From positions 31,681 to 95,680 of the forward strand of contig JACQAK010000101.1 of the NCBI GenBank assembly GCA_016194985.1: a DNA stretch of 64,000 nucleotides, written 5' to 3'. A model generated the notes under the pieces. That model saw nothing but the letters and a program-made list of their open reading frames with translations. It was not told the origin of the DNA and searched no databases. The stretch comes from Bacteroidota bacterium (lineage in GTDB: Bacteria > Bacteroidota > Bacteroidia > B-17B0 > Aurantibacillaceae). Of the stretch, positions 17,934 through 28,054 are shown piece by piece (within the stretch, counting starts at the first letter, position 1; the number at the start of each line of letters is the position of its first letter). The translations under genes and the position numbers were made by a program.

Positions 17934-19139
17934 TTATTCAACGGTTGAATTTAATGTATCTGCTAAAAACTTTCCCATACTAAAACAGGCCTGAAGCAAA
18001 TACCCGCCTGTTGGAGCATCCCAATCAAGCATTTCGCCTATGCAGTAGTGGTTGGGAAGTTTTTTCAGTTCCAGTTTGTTGTTTACTTCGTTTATAGAAA
18101 TTCCTCCTACCGTAGAGATCGCATCATCGATAGGCGCAAAATCCGTAAGCTCAACCGGGAATTCCTTTATCAAACGGCTCATCATGGCCGGATGGTGATA
18201 CTCTTCTTTTGTTGTTTGGTATTTTAATAAGTGAATTTGAACAGCCGAAAGATGAACTTCTTTTTCCAATGCATCTTTGATACTCAACCTACCTCTGTTC
18301 TCCAGTCTGCTTTGAATCTCTGTTATACTTAATTCCGGTTTAAAATCAATCCGAACCTCGGCTCTCTTTTTATGAATCAATTGCTCCCTGATTTCTTTGC
18401 TTAATGCATAAATGCCACTTCCTTCGATGCCAAATTCGGTCAATACAACCTCTCCTTTTTTATGCCTATAACCGCAAGAAAACGTACAATTTTTTAACGC
18501 TTGTCCCGAAATATGTTTCATTAGTTCCTCATCCCACTCTATTTTATAGGCGCAGTTGGAAGGATAAAATGCAGGCGTTTGAACTCCCTTTTCCTTAAAA
18601 AATGATCTCCAGCTCCCATTACTACCGGTAACCTTCCAGCTGGTACCACCCAAAGCAAATACAGTGATGTCGGGTGATATGGTTTTCGTTTCTTTGCCAT
18701 CGTAAAACATCAGATCGTTTTCGTGCCAGCCCCGCCATTCGTGATCATAAAATACCGAAACCTTGTTCTTTTTAAGTGCCTTTTCAATCGCCTTCAATAC
18801 TTCAATGGGCTTAATGCCTTTAACCGGAAATACCCTTTTACTGGTACCAATGTAGGTTTCAATACCAATAGATTTTAGCCAGATCCTGAAATCCGGTTGA
18901 GAGAAATGATCCAAAAACGGCGTCATGAATTCTTTGGGATAATAACGTTCTGAGAACTGCTCTTTATCTTCGGAATGCGTTAAATTAAATCCTCCTTTAC
19001 CTGCTACTAAAAATTTACGCCCCAGTGCCGCATTTTTTTCATAAATACAGATGTTATAAAGATTGTTATCCAGCGAACAGGCTAACATCAAGGCAGATGC
19101 TCCTCCCCCGATAATTGCTATTGATTTTTTTTGTTTCAT
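17934..19139 (-). CDS. HI0933/YhiN-type flavoprotein
   Basis: A 401-residue FAD-binding oxidoreductase. The dinucleotide-binding motif IIGGGASALMLAC is at about 9-21, GKGGFNLTHSED near 47-58 is the family signature, and the C-terminus has the second FAD contact TGGYLLQACFSMGKF. Members are annotated as BaiN/RdsA-like or TIGR03862-type flavoproteins; physiological substrate is usually unknown. The ATG at 19139 starts directly with the beta strand of the FAD motif. No operon partner is visible: the next gene on the strand is 92 bp away. Confidence 0.82.
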   Translation of the reverse strand: MKQKKSIAIIGGGASALMLACSLDNNLYNICIYEKNAALGRKFLVAGKGGFNLTHSEDKEQFSERYYPKEFMTPFLDHFSQPDFRIWLKSIGIETYIGTSKRVFPVKGIKPIEVLKAIEKALKKNKVSVFYDHEWRGWHENDLMFYDGKETKTISPDITVFALGGTSWKVTGSNGSWRSFFKEKGVQTPAFYPSNCAYKIEWDEELMKHISGQALKNCTFSCGYRHKKGEVVLTEFGIEGSGIYALSKEIREQLIHKKRAEVRIDFKPELSITEIQSRLENRGRLSIKDALEKEVHLSAVQIHLLKYQTTKEEYHHPAMMSRLIKEFPVELTDFAPIDDAISTVGGISINEVNNKLELKKLPNHYCIGEMLDWDAPTGGYLLQACFSMGKFLADTLNSTVE

Positions 19140-19231
19140 TTTTTTAACACAGAGCTAAGCGTTCGGGAGGAAACAGCGTTGTGTTTTTCCTCTGTATACC
19201 TTACTCTCCTTAACTTTGTGTTGAAACCTTT

Positions 19232-20617
19232 TTAGGCTGTAAAATATTTATAAAACAAAGGAATGGTTTCAATGCCTTTATAATAATTAAAGATGCCATA
19301 ATGCTCGTTCGGCGAATGCAATGCATCGCTGTCTAAACCAAATCCAAACAAAATGCTATCCATCCCTAACTCTTTTTTAAATAACGCAACAATAGGAATA
19401 CTTCCACCGCTACGAGTAGGCACCGGTTTTTTACCGTATGTTTCTTCCATAGCTTTGCTGGCTGCTAAAAATCCTTTGGATGTTGTCGGAACAACAACAG
19501 GTTCTCCCCCATGATGAGCAGTAACTTTTACGGTCACTGATTTAGGTGCTATGCTTTCAAAATGTTTCTTGAATAGTTCGCTGATCTCATGCGAATCCTG
19601 ATGAGGAACCAGGCGCATCGAGATCTTGGCAAATGCTTTGGATGGCAATACGGTTTTAGCGCCTTCGCCGGTATAGCCTCCCCAAATACCGTTCACATCC
19701 AGCGTTGGACGAATGCCGGTTCTCTCGTTAGTGCTATATCCTTTTTCTCCACGTTCTTCTGCTATATTCAGATCCTTTTTAAAATCGTCGAGATTAAATG
19801 GTGCCTTTGCCATTTCTGCTCTTTCTTCGGTGCTTAGTTCCTGTACTTTGTCGTAAAATGCCGGAATAGTGATATGGTTGTTCTCATCATGGCAAGACGC
19901 AATCATTTTACATAAAATATTGATTGGATTGGCTACTGCCCCGCCATACACACCACTGTGCAAGTCTCTGTTAGGACCGGTGACTTCTACTTCCATATAG
20001 GCAAGACCTCTCAATCCGGCATCTATACTGGGAATATCATTAGCAATGATGGAGGTATCTGAAATTAAAATAATATCCCCTTTCAATTTTTCTTTGTTTT
20101 CAATGATCCATGGGCCCAGGCTTGGCGAACCAACTTCCTCTTCTCCTTCGATCATGAACTTTACGTTACACGGAAGTGTATTTGTTTTCATCATGGTTTC
20201 AAAGGCTTTCACGTGCATATACATCTGGCCTTTATCATCACAGCTCCCACGGGCAAAAATGGCACCTTCGGGATGAATATCTGTTTTTTTAATCACCGGT
20301 TCAAACGGAGGAGAGTCCCATAAATCCAATGGTTCTGCAGGCTGCACATCATAATGACCATATACAACCACAGTAGGTTTTGCGGGGTCAATTATTTTTT
20401 CGCCATATACAACCGGATACCCTTTTGTCTGGCAGATTTCTACATTATCTGCTCCAGCCTCTGTTAATCGCTGTTTCACGGCTTCTGCCGTTTTTTGCAT
20501 ATCCGGTTTATGTTCTGGTTTGGCGCTAATTGAAGGGATTTTTAACAGATCTAACAATTCGTTCAGGAATCTGTCTTTATTTGAGTTAAGGTAAGTTTGG
20601 ATTTGATTTCGTTCCAT
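19232..20617 (-). CDS. M20 family dipeptidase
   Basis: A 461-residue cytoplasmic metallopeptidase of the M20/M25/M40 family. Zinc-ligand regions are YGHYDVQP (H88, D90), SCDDKGQ (D127), EGEEEVGS at 157-164 (catalytic and ligand glutamates) and a C-terminal DALHSPNEH with the last ligand histidine. The dimerisation domain lies at about 200-330. Such enzymes cleave dipeptides with broad specificity. No signal peptide. The upstream gene is divergent (PKD adhesin). Confidence 0.92.
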   Translation of the reverse strand: MERNQIQTYLNSNKDRFLNELLDLLKIPSISAKPEHKPDMQKTAEAVKQRLTEAGADNVEICQTKGYPVVYGEKIIDPAKPTVVVYGHYDVQPAEPLDLWDSPPFEPVIKKTDIHPEGAIFARGSCDDKGQMYMHVKAFETMMKTNTLPCNVKFMIEGEEEVGSPSLGPWIIENKEKLKGDIILISDTSIIANDIPSIDAGLRGLAYMEVEVTGPNRDLHSGVYGGAVANPINILCKMIASCHDENNHITIPAFYDKVQELSTEERAEMAKAPFNLDDFKKDLNIAEERGEKGYSTNERTGIRPTLDVNGIWGGYTGEGAKTVLPSKAFAKISMRLVPHQDSHEISELFKKHFESIAPKSVTVKVTAHHGGEPVVVPTTSKGFLAASKAMEETYGKKPVPTRSGGSIPIVALFKKELGMDSILFGFGLDSDALHSPNEHYGIFNYYKGIETIPLFYKYFTA

Positions 20618-20705
20618 TATTGTAGAATTTTGGTACTAATGTACTTTTTTTATTCAAATGGCCGTTTGAGTGATTAAAATAATTGATAATTAGTTGATTT
20701 ATAGG

Positions 20706-20713
20706 TATTTTTG
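20706..20713 (+). promoter_or_regulatory. Candidate -7 element (TATTTTTG) for the adhesin
   Basis: TATTTTTG fits TAnnTTTG. It overlaps the first possible TTG start (20711) and therefore favours the later TTG at 20732. Confidence 0.45.
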
Positions 20714-20731
20714 ATAGTAATTTTTAGTTTT

Positions 20732-23700
20732 TTGATCATTAGAAACTTATTAAGAACATATCTATTGGTTTCTTTTTTTCTGCTATGCAAACTGGCGGAT
20801 GCAACCCACATTGTTGGAGGGGAAATATATTACGATGATTTAGGAGGTGGCAACTATAAACTTTATATGAAAGTTTACAGGGATTGCATCAATGGTGTTC
20901 CTCCTTTTGATGGGTTTCCGGATAGTAACGGGAACATTTCTGACGCCGTTTTTACCATATTTGATGCTGCCGGAAATGTTATACAAACAGGCATCTTCGA
21001 TACAATAGCCTCTTCAAAGGTTCCTCCAACCATAAATAGCCCCTGTGCTCCGGCAACAGCAGGTACGGCATGTGTGGAAGAAGCAAAATATGAAGCCTTT
21101 GTTCATTTGCCTCCAATACCCGGTGGCTATTATATTGCTTATCAAAGATGTTGCAGAAACGGAACTATTTTGAATTTAATTAATCCGGGATCTGTTGGCG
21201 CTACTTATTGGGAACATATTCCGGGGCCCGAAGTTGTGACCGTTAATAGCAGTCCTCGTTTTACTAACCGTCCGCCAATATACATTTGTACCAACTTCCC
21301 TATTGCGTTTGATCATGTGGCAACCGATCCGGACGGAGATTCGCTTGTTTACAGTATTTGTGAGCCATTTAACGGATTAAGTTCTTCCTGCCCTATTGTT
21401 GGTCAGGGTTGCGCCAGCGTAAATGAGCCCCCACCATACATCGGCGTCCCTTTTGTATCACCTTATACACCAAGCTATCCCATGTCTTCCAATCCGGCTA
21501 TTAATATCAATATAAATTCGGGGTTTTTAAATGGTACACCGGATATGGTTGGACAATGGGTGGTAGGTATTTGTGTGAGCGAGTACCGACACGGACAGCT
21601 TATTGGGGTACATCATCGGGATTTTCAATTTAATGTTATTACGTGTCCTTTACTTGGAGTTGCAGGTATTGAGGGGGAAACAACTACAAATAACGGTGCA
21701 GGTACAGGCTATTGCAATGGTTTTACTATATCCTACCATAATACCAGTTATGGTAATAATACAAGCTATTATTGGGATTTCGGGGATCCTTCCACTTTGG
21801 CCGATACCTCGAGATTACAAAATCCAACATACACATTCCCGCATGTTGGTACATATACGGTAACGCTGATTACCAACCCCGGCAATCCTTGTGCCGATAC
21901 GGCCACCGATGTTTTTCATGTATACCCATTATTATCTCCGGATTACATAACCCCCAGTGCTCAGTGCTTTGCAGGTAATAGCTTTAATTTTAGTGGTGCC
22001 GGTACTTTTCAGGGAAATGGTACGTTTAATTGGGATTTTGGAGCCAATGCCAATCCTTCATCGGCCACAACACAATCCGTCTCAAATGTCACATTCAATA
22101 CGTTTGGGTTGTTCCCCGTGAAGTTTACAGTCAGTGAAAATGGATGTACTGCCACCTCCACCAAAACAATTCAGGTTTGGCAAAGTCCGGTTGCTGCTAT
22201 AGGAAATTACATCACCAGCGGTTGTGTGCCATTAACAGTTAGTTTCCCTAATTTAAGTACGGCCGGAACCAGCATGAGCTATGTATGGAACTTTAGTGAT
22301 GGTACAACATCTACTGCTCAAAGCCCGGTAAAAACATTTACAACTCCGGGCATATATACTGCCTCCTTAACAGTTATGACCAATCAGCAATGTATAGATA
22401 CCACTCAGGTAACTGCTGTAAACAGTATTACGGTGGCCCCTGTTCCTACGTCATTGTTTAACCTATCATCAGCAACAGGGTTATGTTTTGCTAATAATAG
22501 CTTTAATTTTACCAACAATAGTACTACGCAAGGCCCTGCCACTTACAGCTGGGATTTTGGCGCGGGAGCTTCTCCGCAAACAGCCACATCGTTCAATGTT
22601 AATCATGTTTCCTACTCGACTCCTGGATCACATCAGGTAATTCTTACTGTAGATCAGTCAGGATGTGTTAATACCTCTACTCAAACGATTGTACTATATA
22701 CGGATCCCGTAGCCGGTATCGGCGCTTTTCCAACGAAGGGATGTTCTCCATTCACGGTTGCCTTTTTAAATCAAAGCACAGCCGGTAATGCCATGAATTA
22801 CCAATGGAACTTTAGCGACGGCACTAATTCAACGCTTGAAAATCCTGTAAAGGTATTTTCTACCGAGGGAGTTTATACGGTTACGTTAACGGTAACTACA
22901 ACCACCGGTTGTGTGAGTACCAATTCTATTTCGGCTATCAATAGTATTACGGTAACAGAAACGCCTGTTGCTTCTTTTAATGCAATTTCTTCTACCGGTT
23001 TATGCTTTAATAATAACTCGTTTAATTTTATTAATAGCAGCTCATTCTTTGGAAATGTGAGTCATTTTTGGGATTTTGGCAGTCATGCCAACCCTTCCAG
23101 CTCAACCAGTTTAAATGTATCCAACGTTTCTTTTAATGAGCCTAATAGCTATACCGTAACCTTAACGGAAAATAAAAATGGCTGTATAGATAAGGCCACA
23201 CAGGTAGTTGAGCTATATAGTAATCCAGTAGCCAATATCGGCGATTTTACTTATTCGGGTTGCGATCCTTTAACGATTACATTTGCCAACCAAAGCACAT
23301 CGGCATCAGCGATGAGTTATTTATGGACATTTAGTGACGGCACCACTTCTACACTCGCCAATCCAACCCATGTATTTACTCCTTATGGTACTTATGGTGT
23401 TAATTTAACTGTATCTACCAGTAGTAAATGTATAGATGTGAGCAGCATGTCGTCTGTACATCCCATTGTTGTTTATCCTCTGCCAACAGCGGGGTTTGAT
23501 ATTGCAACCGATAATCAGTCTTATGTTAATTGTTCGGATTTTTCCTCTTCGGATGTTGTGGCATGGCATTATGATTTTGGTGACGGAGGGCGTCCTTCTT
23601 CGGACGAAAATCCTACTCATTTTTACTATAGCGTGGATATTTTTAATATTGTGCAAACCGTCACTAATTCTTATGGCTGCTCAGCGTCATACACAGTGCC

Positions 23701-23998
23701 TGTTTTGATCATTCCTGACTTTGGCTTCTGGGTACCAAATGCATTTACCCCTGAAAAAAATGATGGATTGAATGATATCTTTAAACCTATTGTGTTTGGT
23801 GTTGAAGAATATAAGTTCATGGTTTTTAACCGATGGGGTGAAATGATCTACCAAACAGATGACACAAATGCAGGCTGGGATGGAACATACAAGAATGCGA
23901 AAAGCCCACAGGATGTATATATCTGGAAATGTGAATTTAAAAACACGGTGTCAAAAGAGTACGAATCGCATGTTGGACACGTAACGTTAATACGTTAG
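20732..23998 (+). CDS. PKD-repeat surface adhesin with T9SS sorting domain
   Basis: A 1088-residue exported protein. There is no ATG near the start. TTG 20732 gives a signal peptide (MIIRNLLRTYLLVSFFLLC), while TTG 20711 overlaps the promoter. Residues to about 330 form a large N-terminal region, followed by a first PKD-like domain (YYWDFGDPS). Three tandem modules of exactly 173 residues follow, each with two PKD-like domains (WDFG and WNFSDG or WTFSDG), then a last partial one. The C-terminal 85 residues (WVPNAFTPEKNDGLNDIF and FNRWGEMIY) are the gliding-motility-associated type B sorting domain recognised by the T9SS. Likely a cell-surface or secreted adhesin. Confidence 0.88.
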   Translation: MIIRNLLRTYLLVSFFLLCKLADATHIVGGEIYYDDLGGGNYKLYMKVYRDCINGVPPFDGFPDSNGNISDAVFTIFDAAGNVIQTGIFDTIASSKVPPTINSPCAPATAGTACVEEAKYEAFVHLPPIPGGYYIAYQRCCRNGTILNLINPGSVGATYWEHIPGPEVVTVNSSPRFTNRPPIYICTNFPIAFDHVATDPDGDSLVYSICEPFNGLSSSCPIVGQGCASVNEPPPYIGVPFVSPYTPSYPMSSNPAINININSGFLNGTPDMVGQWVVGICVSEYRHGQLIGVHHRDFQFNVITCPLLGVAGIEGETTTNNGAGTGYCNGFTISYHNTSYGNNTSYYWDFGDPSTLADTSRLQNPTYTFPHVGTYTVTLITNPGNPCADTATDVFHVYPLLSPDYITPSAQCFAGNSFNFSGAGTFQGNGTFNWDFGANANPSSATTQSVSNVTFNTFGLFPVKFTVSENGCTATSTKTIQVWQSPVAAIGNYITSGCVPLTVSFPNLSTAGTSMSYVWNFSDGTTSTAQSPVKTFTTPGIYTASLTVMTNQQCIDTTQVTAVNSITVAPVPTSLFNLSSATGLCFANNSFNFTNNSTTQGPATYSWDFGAGASPQTATSFNVNHVSYSTPGSHQVILTVDQSGCVNTSTQTIVLYTDPVAGIGAFPTKGCSPFTVAFLNQSTAGNAMNYQWNFSDGTNSTLENPVKVFSTEGVYTVTLTVTTTTGCVSTNSISAINSITVTETPVASFNAISSTGLCFNNNSFNFINSSSFFGNVSHFWDFGSHANPSSSTSLNVSNVSFNEPNSYTVTLTENKNGCIDKATQVVELYSNPVANIGDFTYSGCDPLTITFANQSTSASAMSYLWTFSDGTTSTLANPTHVFTPYGTYGVNLTVSTSSKCIDVSSMSSVHPIVVYPLPTAGFDIATDNQSYVNCSDFSSSDVVAWHYDFGDGGRPSSDENPTHFYYSVDIFNIVQTVTNSYGCSASYTVPVLIIPDFGFWVPNAFTPEKNDGLNDIFKPIVFGVEEYKFMVFNRWGEMIYQTDDTNAGWDGTYKNAKSPQDVYIWKCEFKNTVSKEYESHVGHVTLIR
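21965..23530 (+). repeat. Three tandem 519-bp coding modules plus remnant
   Basis: The conserved cysteine codon opening each module falls at 21965, 22484 and 23003, an exact 519-bp (173-codon) period. The next equivalent is at 23531, a 528-bp step into a diverged partial unit. Each module encodes two PKD-like domains with motif order CF-NSFNF, WDFG, SP/NP-A-IG, GC, W-FSDGT. Confidence 0.85.
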
Positions 23999-24081
23999 GC
24001 TCACATAAAATTAATAGGCTTTTGTTCATAAACCTTATTTCTTTTTTCTTTTAGTGGATAAAAAATACTTTCTTTTGTTAC

Positions 24082-26076
24082 GTGAATAGCCTGTTTACAA
24101 AAATAAGAGATAAGCATGCCCTTTGGTACAAAGGGATCATTTTTGCTGTTTGTGTTTTATTCTGTGTTTATTTACTACCAAAACATAGCTCTACACAAAT
24201 CCCACAGCCTCCTGTAGGCGATGCCTGGTTAAATGCTGACTTAGTTTCTCCTTTTGATTTTTTGATTAAAAAATCCAACAACGAATTATTGCTGGAAAAA
24301 CAAACTTCCAAAAAACATATTGCGTATTTTAAAAAAACAAACATCTCTTTTAACACCCTGCTTTCGGGGCTACCTAAAATTACGGATGAGGAAGAAGCCA
24401 AACTCACATTTTGTTTGGATAGTATTTATAAAACGGGTGTTTACTTTTCCTCTATTCCTGCTTCTTATCAGGATTCGATCATGTACATTGTAGATAACAA
24501 TGAAGTGACTCTTGTGCCCAAACAAAAATTATTTGATTACGAAAAGTCCAAAAAATTATTTTCTTTATACGTACAGAATGAATCTATAGTGAACGCTGTT
24601 ATATCCAAACTACAACCTAATATTGCTTTTGACGATATCTTGTCTGATGAGATGGCTAATAGCAGTGGGCCTGATAATGCGTACATCTACAAATCCAAGA
24701 TAGAAAAAGGAGAGGTTGTGATTCATAAAAATGAAATCGTAACAGAAGAACTGCATAATATTTTAGCAAGCTATTCATATGAACTGGCAGAGCAGGAAGC
24801 AAAAACATCTCAGCTTGGTATTATTGCAGGGCAATTTTTGGTTTGCATATTGGTGTTAGGAATTATGATGTTGTTTTTGGCGTTTTTCAGAAAGCCCATT
24901 TTTAGCCAAAACTCTCAGGTGACATTTATTTTTTTAATTATCATTTTGATGGTATTAGTTACAAGTATTGTTGTGCGGTATAATATTCATTACATCTATG
25001 CCGTCCCTTTTTGTCTGGTGCCTATTTTAATACGGGTGTTTTTTGATAGCAGAACATCCTTGTTTAATTTTCTAAATATCATTTTATTATGTGCCTTTTT
25101 TACACCTGATAAATTTGAGTTTGTGTTTGTACAACTTATTGCGGGAATAGGAACCATCTTTAGCGTGGCGGATATGGGACAGCGTTCAAAATTATTTGTA
25201 TCAGCATTGTTGACTTTTGTGTTTTACGTATTGTCTTTTGTAGCGTATCATTTGGTTAATAATACCTCACAGGCCATCAGTGATGTTCAGAATTATATTC
25301 CTTTTCTTATTAGTAGTGTGTGTGTATTGTTTTCATTTCCTTTAATTTACTTATTTGAAAAATTATTTGGCTTCATCTCTGATTTTACGCTGCTTGAACT
25401 ATGTGATTTAAATTCTCCCCTGTTGCGTCAGTTATCTCAAAAAATCCCGGGAACTTTCCAACACTCATTGCAGGTAGCAAATTTGGCCGAAGAAGCCTGT
25501 TATAAAATTGGAGGAAATCCTTTGCTGGTAAGAACCGGTGCTATGTATCATGATATTGGCAAAATGAGCAATCCCCGCTTTTTTACCGAAAATCAAGTGG
25601 GAGAAGTAAGTCCGCATGAAGACTTAAGTTCTGAAGAAAGTGCTCAGATCATCATCGATCATGTGATCAAAGGGGTAGAAATAGCTAAAGAAAATAAACT
25701 GCCTGAAACTGTTATTGATTTTATCAGAACGCATCATGGTACAACAACCACACGTTATTTTCTGCATAATTATAAAAAGGAACATGAAGGCGAAATCATC
25801 AATGAAGATCTGTTTCGTTATCCCGGACCGATTCCGTTTAGCAAAGAAACGGCCATCCTAATGATGGCAGACGGCGTGGAGGCTTCTTCCCGCAGTTTAA
25901 AAAAATACGATGCTGTTGCCATTGATGAATTAGTGGATAAAATCATTAATCACCAAATCAATGAAAATCAATTTATGAACGCTGATATTACTTTTAGAGA
26001 TATTAATCAGATCAAAAAGATTTTCAAAAAGCGGCTCATGAACATCTATCATGTCAGGATTGAATATCCAAGATAA
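24082..26076 (+). CDS. PgpH-like 7TM HD-domain phosphodiesterase
   Basis: A 664-residue membrane protein with the 7TMR-HDED plan: one N-terminal helix (about 17-37), an extracytoplasmic domain to about 243, six helices to about 440, and a cytoplasmic HD domain. HD motifs include FQHS near 456 and YHDIGKM with H490/D491. PgpH-type enzymes degrade c-di-AMP, which links to osmotic and wall homeostasis; activity here is inferred from architecture. The only good start is GTG 24082, 83 bp after the adhesin. No close TAnnTTTG match was found, so co-transcription with the adhesin is possible. Confidence 0.88.
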   Translation: MNSLFTKIRDKHALWYKGIIFAVCVLFCVYLLPKHSSTQIPQPPVGDAWLNADLVSPFDFLIKKSNNELLLEKQTSKKHIAYFKKTNISFNTLLSGLPKITDEEEAKLTFCLDSIYKTGVYFSSIPASYQDSIMYIVDNNEVTLVPKQKLFDYEKSKKLFSLYVQNESIVNAVISKLQPNIAFDDILSDEMANSSGPDNAYIYKSKIEKGEVVIHKNEIVTEELHNILASYSYELAEQEAKTSQLGIIAGQFLVCILVLGIMMLFLAFFRKPIFSQNSQVTFIFLIIILMVLVTSIVVRYNIHYIYAVPFCLVPILIRVFFDSRTSLFNFLNIILLCAFFTPDKFEFVFVQLIAGIGTIFSVADMGQRSKLFVSALLTFVFYVLSFVAYHLVNNTSQAISDVQNYIPFLISSVCVLFSFPLIYLFEKLFGFISDFTLLELCDLNSPLLRQLSQKIPGTFQHSLQVANLAEEACYKIGGNPLLVRTGAMYHDIGKMSNPRFFTENQVGEVSPHEDLSSEESAQIIIDHVIKGVEIAKENKLPETVIDFIRTHHGTTTTRYFLHNYKKEHEGEIINEDLFRYPGPIPFSKETAILMMADGVEASSRSLKKYDAVAIDELVDKIINHQINENQFMNADITFRDINQIKKIFKKRLMNIYHVRIEYPR

Positions 26077-26086
26077 ATGGATACTA

Positions 26087-26428
26087 TCAATAAGTACTCT
26101 TCAATAGCTTACATATAGCCATAAGCTCTTTGGCATTAATGTCTTTTTCAGGATTGACTTTATACACTTTAATTTGTTTCCGCCCTTCTGCAACCAACTT
26201 GGGGTGAGACACAAGATATCCTTTCACAAAACCTATATAAATATCCCTCTTTTTTTTGCCATAGCTTAAATAACAAAACCACTTATTATTATAGTAATAA
26301 AATGGGGTATTGAATTTCCAGTTTTCCTGTAATTGAATTTCGTTGGTGAAAAAATGGCGAAGAAATAACAAAGCGGATTGTTCAGGCTCCGGTAATGATA
26401 AAAAGTAATTATCCAGTTGAGATTCCAA
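26087..26428 (-). CDS. DUF1801 domain protein
   Basis: A 113-residue protein of the DUF1801/YdhG-like fold, with the typical NWKFNTPFYYYNNKWFCYLSYGKKK segment spanning about 37-61. Function unknown. It starts one base after the stop of the upstream RemB-like gene, so it is the last gene of the gmd-fcl-remB-wecA run. It converges on the HD phosphodiesterase gene with a 10-bp gap and no visible terminator. Confidence 0.72.
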   Translation of the reverse strand: MESQLDNYFLSLPEPEQSALLFLRHFFTNEIQLQENWKFNTPFYYYNNKWFCYLSYGKKKRDIYIGFVKGYLVSHPKLVAEGRKQIKVYKVNPEKDINAKELMAICKLLKSTY

Positions 26429-26429
26429 A

Positions 26430-28052
26430 TTAATAATCTCTGTAAAAATTATGGATACTTGTTTTTACTCCCAGATAAATATAAGGAGATTGAAGACGAT
26501 AATATTGATCATCGGCCATACTGCGTTGAATATAGCCCAATTCAACCCTTAAATTCATTTGAGGTAATACATAGTAGGTGAATTTAATATCGCTTTGCAT
26601 CATTCGTAATTTATTACCCTGTGTTGTTTTATGCCCGTATTCATATGGACGGGTCGTATAACTTAAAAATATATTTTGCCCCATATTAGAGCCTAATGTA
26701 TCCATTCCTATAATAGCCGACATTCCCTGAAAACTTAACATCCAACGATTTGCCCTATAGCTTACAAAGCCTAAATACTCTTTAAAATTAGCACCAAAAG
26801 GATGCGCCAGTGCCTGTCCGTAATTAGCATAGTTTTGCTGAACACTACCGTGTGAGTATGTATAAGGGCGCACTTCGTTATACTCTACCTGCAACGTCAA
26901 TCCTTTTACTTTAAAGGCATTGATGTATTTTGCTCCAAACTGCCAGCCTTGCTTATTTGCCCACCAACCCCTGTGCGCCTTAATCTCTTTAAAATAAAAC
27001 TCATCCGCTACGGCCTGCGCATACAATTTTAACGTTTTAAATAGCTTAACGGAGGCATTTAATCCCATCATCGAGTTATCTGGCGAACCAACAGAGTACT
27101 CCTGAGGTCTGTAAAAAACAATAGGGTTCAAATAATTAACATCAAATGTTCTTACCCGATTGGTATCTGTACCTTGCCATACCACGTTTTCGAAAAAAGA
27201 AATATTAAATTCCTTCAGGGCATTAAAGCTTAAATAATGAAAGGTGCCATATTTGTTTTGCAGGCTTTTTTGAGACCCGTCATAGCGCGAAAAATCCTGC
27301 ATCCACGAGTACCATACATTATATTGTATTCGCCATATATTGGCATTAATTGCAAAATACGGGTTACTATTAGAAAAATCAGATAGTAACAATGAACGAT
27401 AGCCATCGCCAATAAAATGTTTGTCTTTACCCAACTGAAAATTAAATGTTTTATTAGGACTGTAGGACAAATAGCCTGTCAGATTAGAAAAATTATAGCT
27501 TCCATCCTTATTTTTGAATGCTCTTCCTAAACCCGGAATCAATCCGGTTGTTTGCACAGTTGTATCTATAAATCCGGGATAGGATACTCTGCCGCCCATA
27601 GCTGTAAGAGCAAATGTAAAATCATTATTGATGTTGAGCTTAGCATGCGCTCCTCCAAATGTTTCTGATACAAACTTCGACGCCAGCATATCATATCCTC
27701 CCTGCAAATCTATAATAGGAAGTACTTGTAAGTTGTATTGATTATGTTTGTTAGGGCCCTCGTTAAATGTTTTACTTAAAAAGAAATTTTTAACAGGATA
27801 ATGCAAATAACCAAGCATTGTATCCGAAAAATTTTCAAGTGTAGAGGACAAATATGGCTTGAAAGAAGAATGAAATTCAATGTTCGGATTCTTGATATCC
27901 AGCATATCCATATTATGCTGATTCTCGAAATTAATAAACTGATTTTGAGCCTGGGGATCGTCTTGTGAGAATCCATGCAAGGCGATAGTGCAAAGTATTA
28001 ATATTGCTATGCGCTGTATCGAAATTAAACTTATGTCCGTAATCTTCTTCAA
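26430..28052 (-). CDS. RemB-like outer-membrane protein, paralogue 1
   Basis: A 540-residue exported protein (signal peptide to about residue 29, ending HGFSQ) rich in alternating aromatic beta strands, consistent with an outer-membrane barrel. It shares GYRSLLLSD and the surrounding LGK-K-IG pattern with the protein at 29163-30713, so the two are paralogues. Both resemble proteins annotated as gliding motility protein RemB. The stop of the WecA-like gene is 2 bp upstream of its start, implying tight coupling. A role in cell-surface polysaccharide or gliding is inferred from family memory and neighbours. Confidence 0.65.
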   Translation of the reverse strand: MKKITDISLISIQRIAILILCTIALHGFSQDDPQAQNQFINFENQHNMDMLDIKNPNIEFHSSFKPYLSSTLENFSDTMLGYLHYPVKNFFLSKTFNEGPNKHNQYNLQVLPIIDLQGGYDMLASKFVSETFGGAHAKLNINNDFTFALTAMGGRVSYPGFIDTTVQTTGLIPGLGRAFKNKDGSYNFSNLTGYLSYSPNKTFNFQLGKDKHFIGDGYRSLLLSDFSNSNPYFAINANIWRIQYNVWYSWMQDFSRYDGSQKSLQNKYGTFHYLSFNALKEFNISFFENVVWQGTDTNRVRTFDVNYLNPIVFYRPQEYSVGSPDNSMMGLNASVKLFKTLKLYAQAVADEFYFKEIKAHRGWWANKQGWQFGAKYINAFKVKGLTLQVEYNEVRPYTYSHGSVQQNYANYGQALAHPFGANFKEYLGFVSYRANRWMLSFQGMSAIIGMDTLGSNMGQNIFLSYTTRPYEYGHKTTQGNKLRMMQSDIKFTYYVLPQMNLRVELGYIQRSMADDQYYRLQSPYIYLGVKTSIHNFYRDY

Positions 28053-28054
28053 GT

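Noticed and set aside
19140..19231. Possible hairpin or small RNA (aacacagag and ctctgtat words)
   Set aside because: Pairing is short and interrupted; it resembles degenerate word repeats and no promoter is visible.
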